DNA of 8,718 bases from an uncultured Moraxella sp. (lineage in GTDB: Bacteria; Pseudomonadota; Gammaproteobacteria; Pseudomonadales; Moraxellaceae). Below, one piece after another: positions 1 to 6,013 of this stretch. The notes under the pieces are model-generated. The model worked only from the letters and a program-made list of their open reading frames with translations. It did no database searches and had not been told where the DNA came from. A program made the translations under genes and the position numbers. Position 1 is the first letter of the stretch, and each line of letters begins with the position of its first letter. Location: assembly GCA_937975585.1 (NCBI GenBank), contig CALJUC010000139.1, positions 1 through 8,718 of the forward strand. Reading direction: 5' to 3'.

Positions 1-2
1 AT

Positions 3-215
3 ATTAACAACCATTGGGGTGTGTTTGGTGAAGTTGGTGCAGCGTATACAGGTGGCTTGAAAGTAACAGACGCATCGGTATCTGGCACATTAACGGGTCT
101 TGAAACAGAAGCAGTAAATAACGAGTTCAAAAAAGATTTACAAGCAGATATCAATGATGAATCTGTTTCAGATTGGATGCCAATCGCTAAAGTGGGTGTA
201 ACTTACCGCTTCTAA
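3..215 (+). CDS. Outer-membrane beta-barrel protein, C-terminal fragment
   Basis: The reading frame is open to the left edge, so only about 70 C-terminal residues are present; the real start lies outside. The GTG at 21 is an internal valine. The visible part has alternating hydrophobic/polar strands (HWGVFGEVGAAYTGG and a final VGVTYRF) separated by an acidic, probably exposed loop (KKDLQADINDES). The protein ends in an aromatic-rich strand with C-terminal phenylalanine, the usual recognition signal for BAM-dependent outer-membrane barrels. It resembles small 8-stranded OMPs in which the penultimate loop is charged and the last strand reads 'xVGVTYRF'; it does not match the OmpW end I remember. 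The family cannot be named from this fragment. A strong terminator follows 20 bases after the stop. Sure of an OMP barrel end, unsure of the exact family. Confidence 0.75.
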   Translation: MNNHWGVFGEVGAAYTGGLKVTDASVSGTLTGLETEAVNNEFKKDLQADINDESVSDWMPIAKVGVTYRF

Positions 216-234
216 TCAATACTTCGTTATTGAT

Positions 235-269
235 AAAAAAAGACGCTATCTTAGGGTAGCGTCTTTTTT
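235..269. terminator. Bidirectional rho-independent terminator between the OMP gene and the Lrp-type gene
   Basis: A 9-bp stem (242-250 GACGCTATC with 255-263 GGTAGCGTC, one wobble pair) closes a four-base loop. It is flanked by an A run at 235-241 and a T run at 264-269, so the hairpin has a U-tract on either strand. It serves the OMP gene (+) and the convergent Lrp-type gene (-) that ends at 317. Confidence 0.9.
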
Positions 270-316
270 GTTTTTAAAATAATTACTAGGGGATGGGTGT
301 AATTATTTACTCTAAA

Positions 317-790
317 TTATTCAATCACACTACGTGAAAAAACTTCACGCAATTCAAAACTGGTATGTACCTGTACAATGCCCTCGATTCGATTAAGACG
401 ATGCAATAAAAACTCCTCATAATGTGACATATCGCGCACCACTGCTTTAATCAAATAATCCTCACTACGTCCAGTCACAATACTACAGCTTACCACTTCG
501 GGAAACTCACACAGCTTTTGTTCAAAGTTGGCAAAGCGTTCGGCGGTATGTTTGTCCATACTAATCGCAATAAATACCGATAACTGATAGCCGAGTCGCT
601 GCGCATCAGTCCTGACATGATATCCGGTAATAATGCCCGCTTCTTCTAGCTGCTTGACGCGTCTTGCGCAAGGGGTAGGGCTTAAATGCACGCGTTCAGC
701 TAACTCTAAATTGCTAATCCGTGCATTGTTTTGCAGTTCAGCCAAAATTGCGTGGTCAATTGCGTCAAGTTTATGGGGTATTTTTTGCAT
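317..790 (-). CDS. Lrp/AsnC-family transcriptional regulator
   Basis: This 157-residue protein has the standard two-domain layout and length of the feast/famine regulators. An N-terminal winged HTH spans about residues 8-60 (recognition region around LAERVHLSPTPCARRVKQLE, 30-49), followed by a RAM/AsnC effector and oligomerisation domain at about 69-145. The effector-loop region reads TGRSEDYLIKAVV (106-118), like the G-x-S/D-D-Y motif of Lrp homologues. Family members bind DNA as dimers to octamers and respond to amino acids. The start ATG at 790 has a plausible AAGAG ribosome site just upstream and a TATAAT at 822-827. The gene is divergent from leuA across about 200 bp of AT-rich DNA, which suggests that it regulates itself and leuA; that is inference. 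It could be Lrp itself or a paralogue such as a BkdR- or AsnC-type regulator, so no symbol is given. Confidence 0.93.
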   Translation of the reverse strand: MQKIPHKLDAIDHAILAELQNNARISNLELAERVHLSPTPCARRVKQLEEAGIITGYHVRTDAQRLGYQLSVFIAISMDKHTAERFANFEQKLCEFPEVVSCSIVTGRSEDYLIKAVVRDMSHYEEFLLHRLNRIEGIVQVHTSFELREVFSRSVIE

Positions 791-821
791 TGGCTGCTCT
801 TATTTTTAAAAATATTAGAGA

Positions 822-827
822 ATTATA
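822..827 (-). promoter_or_regulatory. Putative -10 element of the Lrp-type regulator gene
   Basis: On the - strand this reads TATAAT, a perfect consensus, about 32 bases upstream of the ATG at 790. It would give a short leader containing the AAGAG ribosome site. No good -35 hexamer is seen at 16-18 bases spacing (the 17-base position reads ACCACA). The surrounding DNA is so AT-rich that chance matches are likely. Confidence 0.5.
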
Positions 828-891
828 CTAAAAAAATTAATTTATGTGGTGATATAAAATAAAATAATCGGAATTTAATACTTATTTTAGC

Positions 892-920
892 GATAAATTG
901 GTGCAGAAATTGGCTATAAT
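892..920 (+). promoter_or_regulatory. Putative leuA promoter
   Basis: A perfect TATAAT lies at 915-920, about 77 bases before the leuA ATG at 997. The hexamer at 17-base spacing (892-897, GATAAA) is a poor -35, so the promoter may need an activator or be weak. The heptamer AAATTGG occurs twice just upstream (895-901 and 907-913, 12 bases apart), overlapping the spacer. The leader has no run of leucine codons and no clear attenuator hairpin, so classical leucine-peptide attenuation is not supported. Confidence 0.5.
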
Positions 921-984
921 GTAAATCATCGAAAAAGGCACTTTTGACATATTACCCTTGTTTAAGCGGCATTTAATTATTGAT

Positions 985-988
985 AGGA
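985..988 (+). promoter_or_regulatory. leuA: leuA ribosome binding site (decides the start)
   Basis: AGGA lies eight bases before the ATG at 997. The longer frame reaching back to a TTG at 958 would add 13 residues (FKRHLIIDR-type) that do not look like the LeuA N-terminus, and that TTG has no purine-rich site before it. The ATG at 997 is therefore preferred. Confidence 0.75.
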
Positions 989-996
989 ATTTGATT

Positions 997-2718
997 ATGG
1001 CTAACGTTATGCAACCTAAGAATCCAACATTTGACCATCGTAAGTATCAGCCATTCGCGTTTGCGCCTAAGTTAACGGATCGCACGTGGCCAGACAAAGC
1101 CATCACCAAAGCACCAATTTGGGCGAGTGTTGACTTGCGTGATGGTAACCAGGCATTGATTGAACCGATGAGCATTGAGCAAAAAATGCGCTTTTTCCAT
1201 ACCTTGGTTGATGTGGGTTTTAAAGAAATCGAAATCGGTTTTCCATCAGCGGCACAAGTGGAATATGACTTTACCCGTGCATTGATTGAGGGTGGCCATG
1301 TGCCGGACGATGTGACATTACAAGTATTGGTACAGTCGCGTGAGCATTTGATTCGCCGTACCTTTGAGTCATTAAAAGGTGCAAAACGCGCTATCGTGCA
1401 CGTGTATAACTCAACTTCAAAAGTACAACGCGATAAAGTCTATCAAAAAGATTTTGATGAAATTATTGCGATTGCGGTAGAAGGTGCGACTTTATTACGT
1501 GATTTGGCCAAAGAGTACCCAGAAACTGAGTGGGTATTTCAATACTCGCCAGAAAGTTTTACTCAGACTGAGATGGATTTTGCGGTGCGTATTTGTGATG
1601 CTGTATCGCAAGTGTGGCGTCCAGACTTGGGTCAAAAGGTAATTTTTAACTTACCATCAACCGTAGAAAGTTCGACACCAAACTTATATGCTGACCAAAT
1701 TGAATATTTCTGCCGTAATTTACCAATGCGCGAGCACGTGATTGTAAGCTTACATACCCATAATGACCGTGGTACGGCAGTGGCTGCTAGTGAGTTGGGC
1801 TTGATGGCAGGTGCTGATCGTATCGAGGGTACATTGTTCGGTAATGGTGAGCGCACCGGTAATATGGATATTATGGTCATGGCGATGAATATGTATAGCC
1901 AAGGCGTGGATCCAAAGCTTGATTTCAGCAATATGAGCGAAATTGCCCAAGTGGTAAGCGAATGCAATCAGTTGCCGATTCACCCACGTCATCCATATGT
2001 TGGTGAGTTAGTATTCACAGCCTTTAGTGGTTCACACCAAGACGCGATCAAAAAATCGTTGGATTACAATGAAACATACGCTGAAGAAACCAAAGGTGTT
2101 TGGGATGTGGCTTACTTACCGATTGACCCTGCCCATATCGGTCGTGGCTATCAAGACGTGGTGCGTATCAATAGCCAGTCAGGTAAAGGCGGTGTTGCCT
2201 ACATCTTGCAACGTGACTTTGGCTTTAGCTTACCGCGTTGGACGCAAATTGACTTTAGCCGTGTGATTCAGCGTGAAGCCGAAGCGCGCCAAACCGAATT
2301 GACCTCAGATGATGTGATTTCAATCTTTGAAGAAACCTATTTGAGCCAATCCACCTTTGAGTTGCAAGATTACGACATCAAGAACCAAAGCGGCATGGTG
2401 CACTTTAGCGGTGCTGTACGTATGAATGATAAAGTCTTACCAATCGAGGGCAACGGTAATGGTGCGTTATCAGCCTTTATTGATGGCTTATCAACCACAT
2501 TAGGTAAGTCAATTCACGTCATCAATTATGCTGAACATGCGTTAACCCAAAATGACGTGACTAGCACGGATGCGAATGCTGTCGCTTACTTACAGTTGAA
2601 TATCGAAGGTGAAATCTACTCGGGTATTGCAACTTGTAGCAGCACCGTATCAGCGATGTTAAAAGCAGCTTTGTCAGCCTTGGCACAAGCAACCGTTGCA
2701 GATGATGTAACTGCCTGA
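997..2718 (+). CDS. leuA: 2-isopropylmalate synthase, long form (LeuA type 2)
   Basis: LeuA condenses acetyl-CoA with 2-oxoisovalerate to 2-isopropylmalate, the first committed step of leucine synthesis in the cytoplasm. The 573-residue product fits the long LeuA class found in Pseudomonas, Acinetobacter and mycobacteria. The TIM-barrel catalytic domain (about 38-330) holds the DLRDGNQ signature (46-52; Asp49 as metal ligand), HTHND (253-257; two metal-binding histidines) and GNGERTGN (282-289; Asn289 as fourth ligand). A linker subdomain follows, then a C-terminal LeuA dimerisation/allosteric domain from about residue 425, which in this family binds leucine for feedback inhibition. All key catalytic motifs are intact. 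The gene stands alone, with its own promoter region and a terminator directly after it; leuB, leuC and leuD are not adjacent, as is common in this group. The divergent Lrp-type regulator is the obvious candidate for control. Confidence 0.97.
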   Translation: MANVMQPKNPTFDHRKYQPFAFAPKLTDRTWPDKAITKAPIWASVDLRDGNQALIEPMSIEQKMRFFHTLVDVGFKEIEIGFPSAAQVEYDFTRALIEGGHVPDDVTLQVLVQSREHLIRRTFESLKGAKRAIVHVYNSTSKVQRDKVYQKDFDEIIAIAVEGATLLRDLAKEYPETEWVFQYSPESFTQTEMDFAVRICDAVSQVWRPDLGQKVIFNLPSTVESSTPNLYADQIEYFCRNLPMREHVIVSLHTHNDRGTAVAASELGLMAGADRIEGTLFGNGERTGNMDIMVMAMNMYSQGVDPKLDFSNMSEIAQVVSECNQLPIHPRHPYVGELVFTAFSGSHQDAIKKSLDYNETYAEETKGVWDVAYLPIDPAHIGRGYQDVVRINSQSGKGGVAYILQRDFGFSLPRWTQIDFSRVIQREAEARQTELTSDDVISIFEETYLSQSTFELQDYDIKNQSGMVHFSGAVRMNDKVLPIEGNGNGALSAFIDGLSTTLGKSIHVINYAEHALTQNDVTSTDANAVAYLQLNIEGEIYSGIATCSSTVSAMLKAALSALAQATVADDVTA

Positions 2719-2748
2719 TCTGATGCAATAGCGTAAAATCATAAAAAC

Positions 2749-2776
2749 GGATAGCGCCAAGCGCTGTCCTTTTTTT
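2749..2776 (+). terminator. Rho-independent terminator of leuA
   Basis: A 9-bp stem (GGATAGCGC at 2749-2757 with GCGCTGTCC at 2761-2769, one G-T wobble) closes a CAA loop and is followed by seven T at 2770-2776. It begins about 30 bases after the leuA stop codon. Confidence 0.93.
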
Positions 2777-2837
2777 ATGCGTTTTTTATACGCTTAAGAA
2801 AAGTAAAATGTCAAAATCTAGCCATCCGAAGCTGCCA

Positions 2838-2866
2838 TTAATCGCAAGACAAAATTATGCTAAAAT
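2838..2866 (+). promoter_or_regulatory. Extended -10 promoter of ycgL
   Basis: TATGCTAAAAT (2856-2866) contains TG-N-TAAAAT, an extended -10 element. The hexamer at 17-base spacing (2838-2843, TTAATC) is a weak -35, as extended -10 promoters tolerate. The implied start near 2873 leaves a short leader with AAAGG at 2885-2889 ahead of the ATG at 2897. The same 12 bases, TATGCTAAAATA, recur before the next gene. Confidence 0.65.
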
Positions 2867-2896
2867 AGGCAAAAATTTACCCTGAAAGGCCATAGT

Positions 2897-3217
2897 ATGC
2901 ACGTTGATATTTATAAATTTAGCAAAAAAGACGACTTATATGTCTATATTGCACGTCCTGATTATCCCAATGACACTGATGAAATCAAAGATTGGTTAGC
3001 CGTGTTACCAAAAGATTTTCGCCAAGCCTTGGGTCGTGAAAGCTTTGTTATGCACTTAGACTTGGCCACCACTCCGAAACTCGCAAGAGCGAATAAAGAC
3101 GATGTGCTACAAAAACTCCAAAGCCAAGGCTATTATGTGCAAATGCCACCTGAAGACGTATTGCTTCGCCAAGCCAAGATGAATCTAGCAGAAGCACAAC
3201 AAAATAAATGGCAATAA
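2897..3217 (+). CDS. ycgL: YcgL domain-containing protein
   Basis: This 106-residue cytoplasmic protein matches the small YcgL family. It begins with the conserved short strand pattern (MHVDIYKFSKKDDLYVYI), has a central LPKDFRQALG segment, and ends its domain with the family hallmark GYYVQMPPEDVLL (about 77-89), comparable to GYYLQLPPPPEDLL in E. coli YcgL as I remember it. A C-terminal basic/glutamine tail follows. The molecular function of YcgL is not established; it is a conserved alpha/beta protein of gammaproteobacteria, often found near RNase D and cell-division-inhibitor genes. An AAAGG ribosome site lies seven bases before the ATG. No terminator separates it from the membrane-protein gene 75 bases downstream, so read-through is possible although that gene has its own promoter-like sequence. 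Confidence 0.92.
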   Translation: MHVDIYKFSKKDDLYVYIARPDYPNDTDEIKDWLAVLPKDFRQALGRESFVMHLDLATTPKLARANKDDVLQKLQSQGYYVQMPPEDVLLRQAKMNLAEAQQNKWQ

Positions 3218-3248
3218 TTGGCCGAATTTGAACAACTTATGCTAAAAT
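3218..3248 (+). promoter_or_regulatory. Extended -10 promoter before the small membrane-protein gene
   Basis: TATGCTAAAAT at 3238-3248 repeats the extended -10 seen before ycgL. A TTGGCC hexamer at 3218-3223 could be a -35, but with a long 19-base spacer. The element starts directly after the ycgL stop and would give a leader of about 35 bases. Confidence 0.55.
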
Positions 3249-3292
3249 ATGACAATTTTTAGCCGCTAACCAGGACGTAGACACAGGTGAAC

Positions 3293-3739
3293 ATGGCGTT
3301 TATTTCTTTAGACCAGATTGGTAGTATTATTGGTGAGATTGTAGTGTGGTGGGCGCAGCTAGTAAAAGGTGTGCCGCCAGAGAGTCTACCGATGACTGCT
3401 TATGTTGGGTTTTCCATCATTGTGCTACTGTTATGGATTTTGGTGGTTCGGGCATTGCCAAAGACGTTAGCGGGCTTAAGCTGGATTATTTTATTCGCGG
3501 TGTTATTGACGCCTACCACGTCTTTGGGTACAACGCCAGATATTGCCCCGGCTAGTATTGCAGTGGTTTATGGTATTTTGTTAAAAGATCCTGCGATTAT
3601 TTTTAATGGCTTGTTACCTATTATGGTCGTGATTACGGTCGGTTGTATCTTAGGATTTTTATGGCAACTCTTGCGTATGGGTATCGAAAAAACCAGTAAA
3701 CGCAATAAAACACCGCCACCTGCCACCCCTGCGGTATAA
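3293..3739 (+). CDS. Small inner-membrane protein of unknown function (about three helices)
   Basis: I do not recognise a named family. The 148-residue product has an amphipathic N-terminus with a WW pair (19-20), then hydrophobic segments at about 36-53, 57-73 and 104-126, and possibly a weak one at 85-98. The C-terminal tail is basic then proline-rich (KTSKRNK followed by PPPATP), so the positive-inside rule puts the C-terminus in the cytoplasm. There is no signal peptide cleavage site, cysteine cluster or catalytic motif. The ATG at 3293 is chosen because AGGTGA precedes it at a short but workable distance; a GTG at 3287 with AGGA further upstream is an alternative adding two residues. It sits between ycgL and the MoxR-VWA pair, but a terminator separates it from the latter, so co-transcription with MoxR is not expected. 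It may be a membrane partner of that module; this is speculation from position only. Confidence 0.8.
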   Translation: MAFISLDQIGSIIGEIVVWWAQLVKGVPPESLPMTAYVGFSIIVLLLWILVVRALPKTLAGLSWIILFAVLLTPTTSLGTTPDIAPASIAVVYGILLKDPAIIFNGLLPIMVVITVGCILGFLWQLLRMGIEKTSKRNKTPPPATPAV

Positions 3740-3770
3740 CAATTATTGCCAATATTCGATAATGTATAGT

Positions 3771-3807
3771 AAGCTGAAGGTTACCTGATAACGTTCAGCT
3801 TTTTTTT
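3771..3807 (+). terminator. Rho-independent terminator after the small membrane-protein gene
   Basis: AAGCTGAA pairs with TTCAGCTT (3771-3778 with 3794-3801) and GTTA with TAAC (3780-3783 with 3789-3792), separated by one G-G mismatch and closing a five-base loop. A run of eight T at 3800-3807 follows. It uncouples the upstream gene from MoxR. Confidence 0.9.
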
Positions 3808-3839
3808 CGCCATTTTTGTGGTATTTATCCTTGTATTAA

Positions 3840-3852
3840 GTCTTTGAAAGAC
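3840..3852. promoter_or_regulatory. 13-bp perfect dyad in the MoxR leader
   Basis: GTCTTTGAAAGAC is a perfect inverted repeat (6+1+6) ending 24 bases before the MoxR start codon. It could be an operator for a dimeric regulator or, in RNA, a small hairpin (GTCT/AGAC stem) near the ribosome site. Possible -10 elements (TATTTA or TATTAA types) lie just upstream at about 3822-3839, so a protein bound here would sit at or just after the transcription start. No regulator can be named. Confidence 0.4.
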
Positions 3853-3876
3853 AAATCATTTTAACGGAAAAACCTT

Positions 3877-4734
3877 ATGTTAGCCCAATTTACGAGTACC
3901 GATAATTATATCGCCACCGATAGTTTAAAGTTGGCCGTCAATGCCGCCATTACATTGCAAAAACCCTTATTAATCAAAGGTGAGCCAGGGACCGGTAAGA
4001 CCTTACTGGCCGAAGAAGTGGCAAAAAGTCTGGGTATGCCATTGATCACTTGGCATATCAAATCAACCACAAAGGCAGAGCAGGGGCTTTATGAATACGA
4101 TGCAGTATCGCGCTTGCGAGATAGCCAACTGGGTGATGATCGCGTGTATGACATTGCTAACTACATCAAAGCGGGTAAATTGTGGCAAGCCTTTACCAGT
4201 GAAGAGCGCGTGGTGCTATTGATTGATGAAATTGACAAGGCAGATATCGAGTTCCCGAATGACTTGTTACATGAGCTTGATAAGATGTCGTTCTTTGTCT
4301 ATGAAACAGGCGAAACCATCACCGCTGATCATCGCCCTGTGGTCATTATTACCTCCAATAATGAAAAGGAATTACCGGATGCGTTCTTGCGTCGCTGTTT
4401 TTTCCATTATATCGAGTTCCCGAATAAAGAAACCATGCGTGAGATTGTGGCGGTGCATTTTCCAAATATCCAACAAAAACTGTTGGAAGAAGCCTTGACC
4501 ATGTTCTATGAATTGCGTGATATCAAAGGGCTAAAAAAACTACCATCGACTTCAGAGTTGATTGATTGGATTCGCTTGTTGTTAGCCGATGAACTAGAAG
4601 AAGGGGCAGATATTGCGATTGAGCAATTAAGTCATCCGTCAAATGGCTTGCCGCCGATGATTGGTGCTTTGATTAAAAATGAAGCTGATATCAGTTTGCT
4701 ACAACGTTTGGGCTTTACGCTCAGTCGTAAATAG
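3877..4734 (+). CDS. MoxR-family AAA+ ATPase
   Basis: This 285-residue protein is a complete single AAA+ module of the MoxR/CbbQ/NorQ type. These ATPases work with VWA-domain partners to remodel or activate enzymes, often inserting or exposing metal centres. Visible motifs are Walker A GEPGTGKT (35-42), Walker B VVLLIDEID (112-120), sensor 1 ITSNNEK (158-164), an arginine pair LRRCF (171-175) as arginine-finger candidates, and the C-terminal lid with LPSTSELIDW (222-231). The HIKSTTKAEQGLYEYD stretch (60-75) is typical of the MoxR subfamily next to CoxE-like proteins. Its ribosome site is GGAA at 3866-3869, seven bases before the ATG. The stop overlaps the ribosome site of the VWA gene, indicating an operon with probable translational coupling. 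No oxidase, dehydrogenase or gas-vesicle client gene is nearby, so the substrate is unknown. Confidence 0.93.
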   Translation: MLAQFTSTDNYIATDSLKLAVNAAITLQKPLLIKGEPGTGKTLLAEEVAKSLGMPLITWHIKSTTKAEQGLYEYDAVSRLRDSQLGDDRVYDIANYIKAGKLWQAFTSEERVVLLIDEIDKADIEFPNDLLHELDKMSFFVYETGETITADHRPVVIITSNNEKELPDAFLRRCFFHYIEFPNKETMREIVAVHFPNIQQKLLEEALTMFYELRDIKGLKKLPSTSELIDWIRLLLADELEEGADIAIEQLSHPSNGLPPMIGALIKNEADISLLQRLGFTLSRK

Positions 4735-4737
4735 GGA
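4733..4737 (+). promoter_or_regulatory. Ribosome binding site of the VWA gene, overlapping the MoxR stop
   Basis: AGGGA shares its first two bases with the TAG stop of the MoxR gene (4732-4734) and stands six bases before the GTG at 4744. The spacing supports the GTG start and coupling of the two genes. Confidence 0.7.
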
Positions 4738-4743
4738 TTAACG

Positions 4744-5931
4744 GTGTTTATTAACCTATTTTACACCTTACGCACTTACGGTGTACCCGTGTCAACCCGT
4801 GAGTTGCTCGACTTGCATGCCTTGCTCGATAGCGGGATAGTCGTTGCAGATAACGAGCAGTTTTACGCGTTGGTACGTGTGTGTATGGTCAAAGACGAAA
4901 AATACTTTGATAAATTCGACCGCGCCATGGCTGATTACTTTGAAGGGCTAGATACGTTGGATATGGATGAGCTGATGAATCGGCTGACCCATATTCCCAA
5001 AGAATGGCTTGAGTTAAAGCTTGACCCAAAAAACCTCACCGAAGAACAACGCCGTTTGCTCAAGAAATACGGCTCACTTGAAGAACTAATGAAAGCGCTT
5101 GAAGAACGGCTCAATGAGCAAAAAGGCCGTCACCAAGGTGGGAGTAAATGGGTCGGTACGGGCGGTACTTCGCCGTTTGGTGCCTATGGTGACCATCCTG
5201 AGGGTGTGCGTGTGGGTGGCGAAAGTCGTAAACGTAGTGCCGTCAAAGTATGGGAACAACGCAAATATCGTAACCTAGATAGCGATAACCAGCTTGAAAC
5301 ACGTTCCATGCAAATGGCATTGCGTAAACTGCGCAAGTTTGCCCGTACGGGTGCTGCCGATGAGCTAGATATAGACGCAACCATTAAAAAAACGGCACAA
5401 AAAGGCATGTTGGATATCCAACTACGCCCTGAACGGCGCAACCGTGTCAAGGTCATTATACTGTTTGACATTGGCGGCAGTATGGATAGCTATATCGAAG
5501 CCTGTGAGCGTCTTTTTGCGGCTGCCAAAAACGAATTTAAAACCCTTGAATTTTTTTATTTTCACAACTGTTTGTACGATTATGTATGGACGGATAATGC
5601 CAGACGCGCGGCTAGTGCGATGCCAACGATGGAGTTACTGAACAAGTATGCCAGTGACTACCGAATAATCTTTGTCGGTGATGCGGCTATGTCACCGTAT
5701 GAGTTATTATCGCGTGGTGGTAGTGTTGAGTATATGAATGATGAGCCGGGGCAAGTTTGGCTAAAGCGTATCACAGCGCACTTTGATAAAGTAGCTTGGC
5801 TAAATCCAGAGCATCAGGGTTACTGGCAGTATACCCAGACGATTGGGCTTATTCGCGGTATTATGGAGGGTCATATGTACCCGATGACGTTAGCGGGAAT
5901 TGAAGAGATGACCAAATATATGGCACGTTAA
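4744..5931 (+). CDS. CoxE-like VWA domain protein, partner of the MoxR ATPase
   Basis: This 395-residue cytoplasmic protein has a CoxE-type layout. The N-terminal region begins FINLFYTLRTYGVPVSTRE (2-20) and holds a helical domain to about 125. A glycine-rich conserved linker (GTGGTSPFGAYGDHPEG, 138-154) follows, then a basic segment with SRKRSAVKVWEQRKYRN (161-177), and the VWA fold from about 234. The metal-ion-dependent adhesion site reads DIGGSM (242-247): Asp242 and Ser246 are in place but the middle Ser/Thr of DxSxS is glycine, as is usual in this subfamily. VGDAAMSPYEL (311-321) supplies the later conserved aspartate. CoxE-type proteins act as adaptors bringing a MoxR ATPase to its client, as for CO dehydrogenase or Rubisco activase pairs. 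It starts with GTG nine bases after the MoxR stop and ends near a hairpin terminator. No client gene is adjacent. Confidence 0.92.
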   Translation: MFINLFYTLRTYGVPVSTRELLDLHALLDSGIVVADNEQFYALVRVCMVKDEKYFDKFDRAMADYFEGLDTLDMDELMNRLTHIPKEWLELKLDPKNLTEEQRRLLKKYGSLEELMKALEERLNEQKGRHQGGSKWVGTGGTSPFGAYGDHPEGVRVGGESRKRSAVKVWEQRKYRNLDSDNQLETRSMQMALRKLRKFARTGAADELDIDATIKKTAQKGMLDIQLRPERRNRVKVIILFDIGGSMDSYIEACERLFAAAKNEFKTLEFFYFHNCLYDYVWTDNARRAASAMPTMELLNKYASDYRIIFVGDAAMSPYELLSRGGSVEYMNDEPGQVWLKRITAHFDKVAWLNPEHQGYWQYTQTIGLIRGIMEGHMYPMTLAGIEEMTKYMAR

Positions 5932-5955
5932 TGGCTATATTAATATTATTGAGCA

Positions 5956-5985
5956 ACAAAAAAGCCAATCGTCAATGATTGGCTT
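5956..5985. terminator. Convergent terminator between the VWA gene and rlpA
   Basis: A perfect 9-bp stem (AAGCCAATC at 5962-5970 with GATTGGCTT at 5977-5985) closes a six-base loop. On the - strand it is followed by a run of T (complement of the A run ending at 5963), giving a good terminator for rlpA, whose stop is at 6014. On the + strand the tail is ATTATTATCTTTT, so termination of the VWA transcript is possible but weaker. Confidence 0.88.
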
Positions 5986-6013
5986 ATTATTATCTTTTAA
6001 TCATGAGATAAAA

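Noticed and set aside
242..263. GACGCTATC inverted repeat considered as a regulator site
   Set aside because: The flanking A and T runs and the position between two convergent gene ends make a bidirectional terminator the simpler explanation.
958..996. Longer leuA start at TTG 958
   Set aside because: The extra 13 residues do not resemble LeuA and no ribosome site precedes the TTG, while AGGA stands at the right distance before the ATG at 997.
1632..1992. Open frames on the - strand opposite leuA (111 and 80 codons)
   Set aside because: They lie entirely inside the well-supported leuA coding region, have no ribosome sites and encode protein with no recognisable motif; they are shadows of leuA.
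5471..5484. Glycine in the VWA metal site (DIGGS instead of DxSxS) considered as a loss of function
   Set aside because: From family knowledge, a D-x-G-G-S-M form is common in CoxE-like VWA proteins, so it is likely the normal state for this subfamily.
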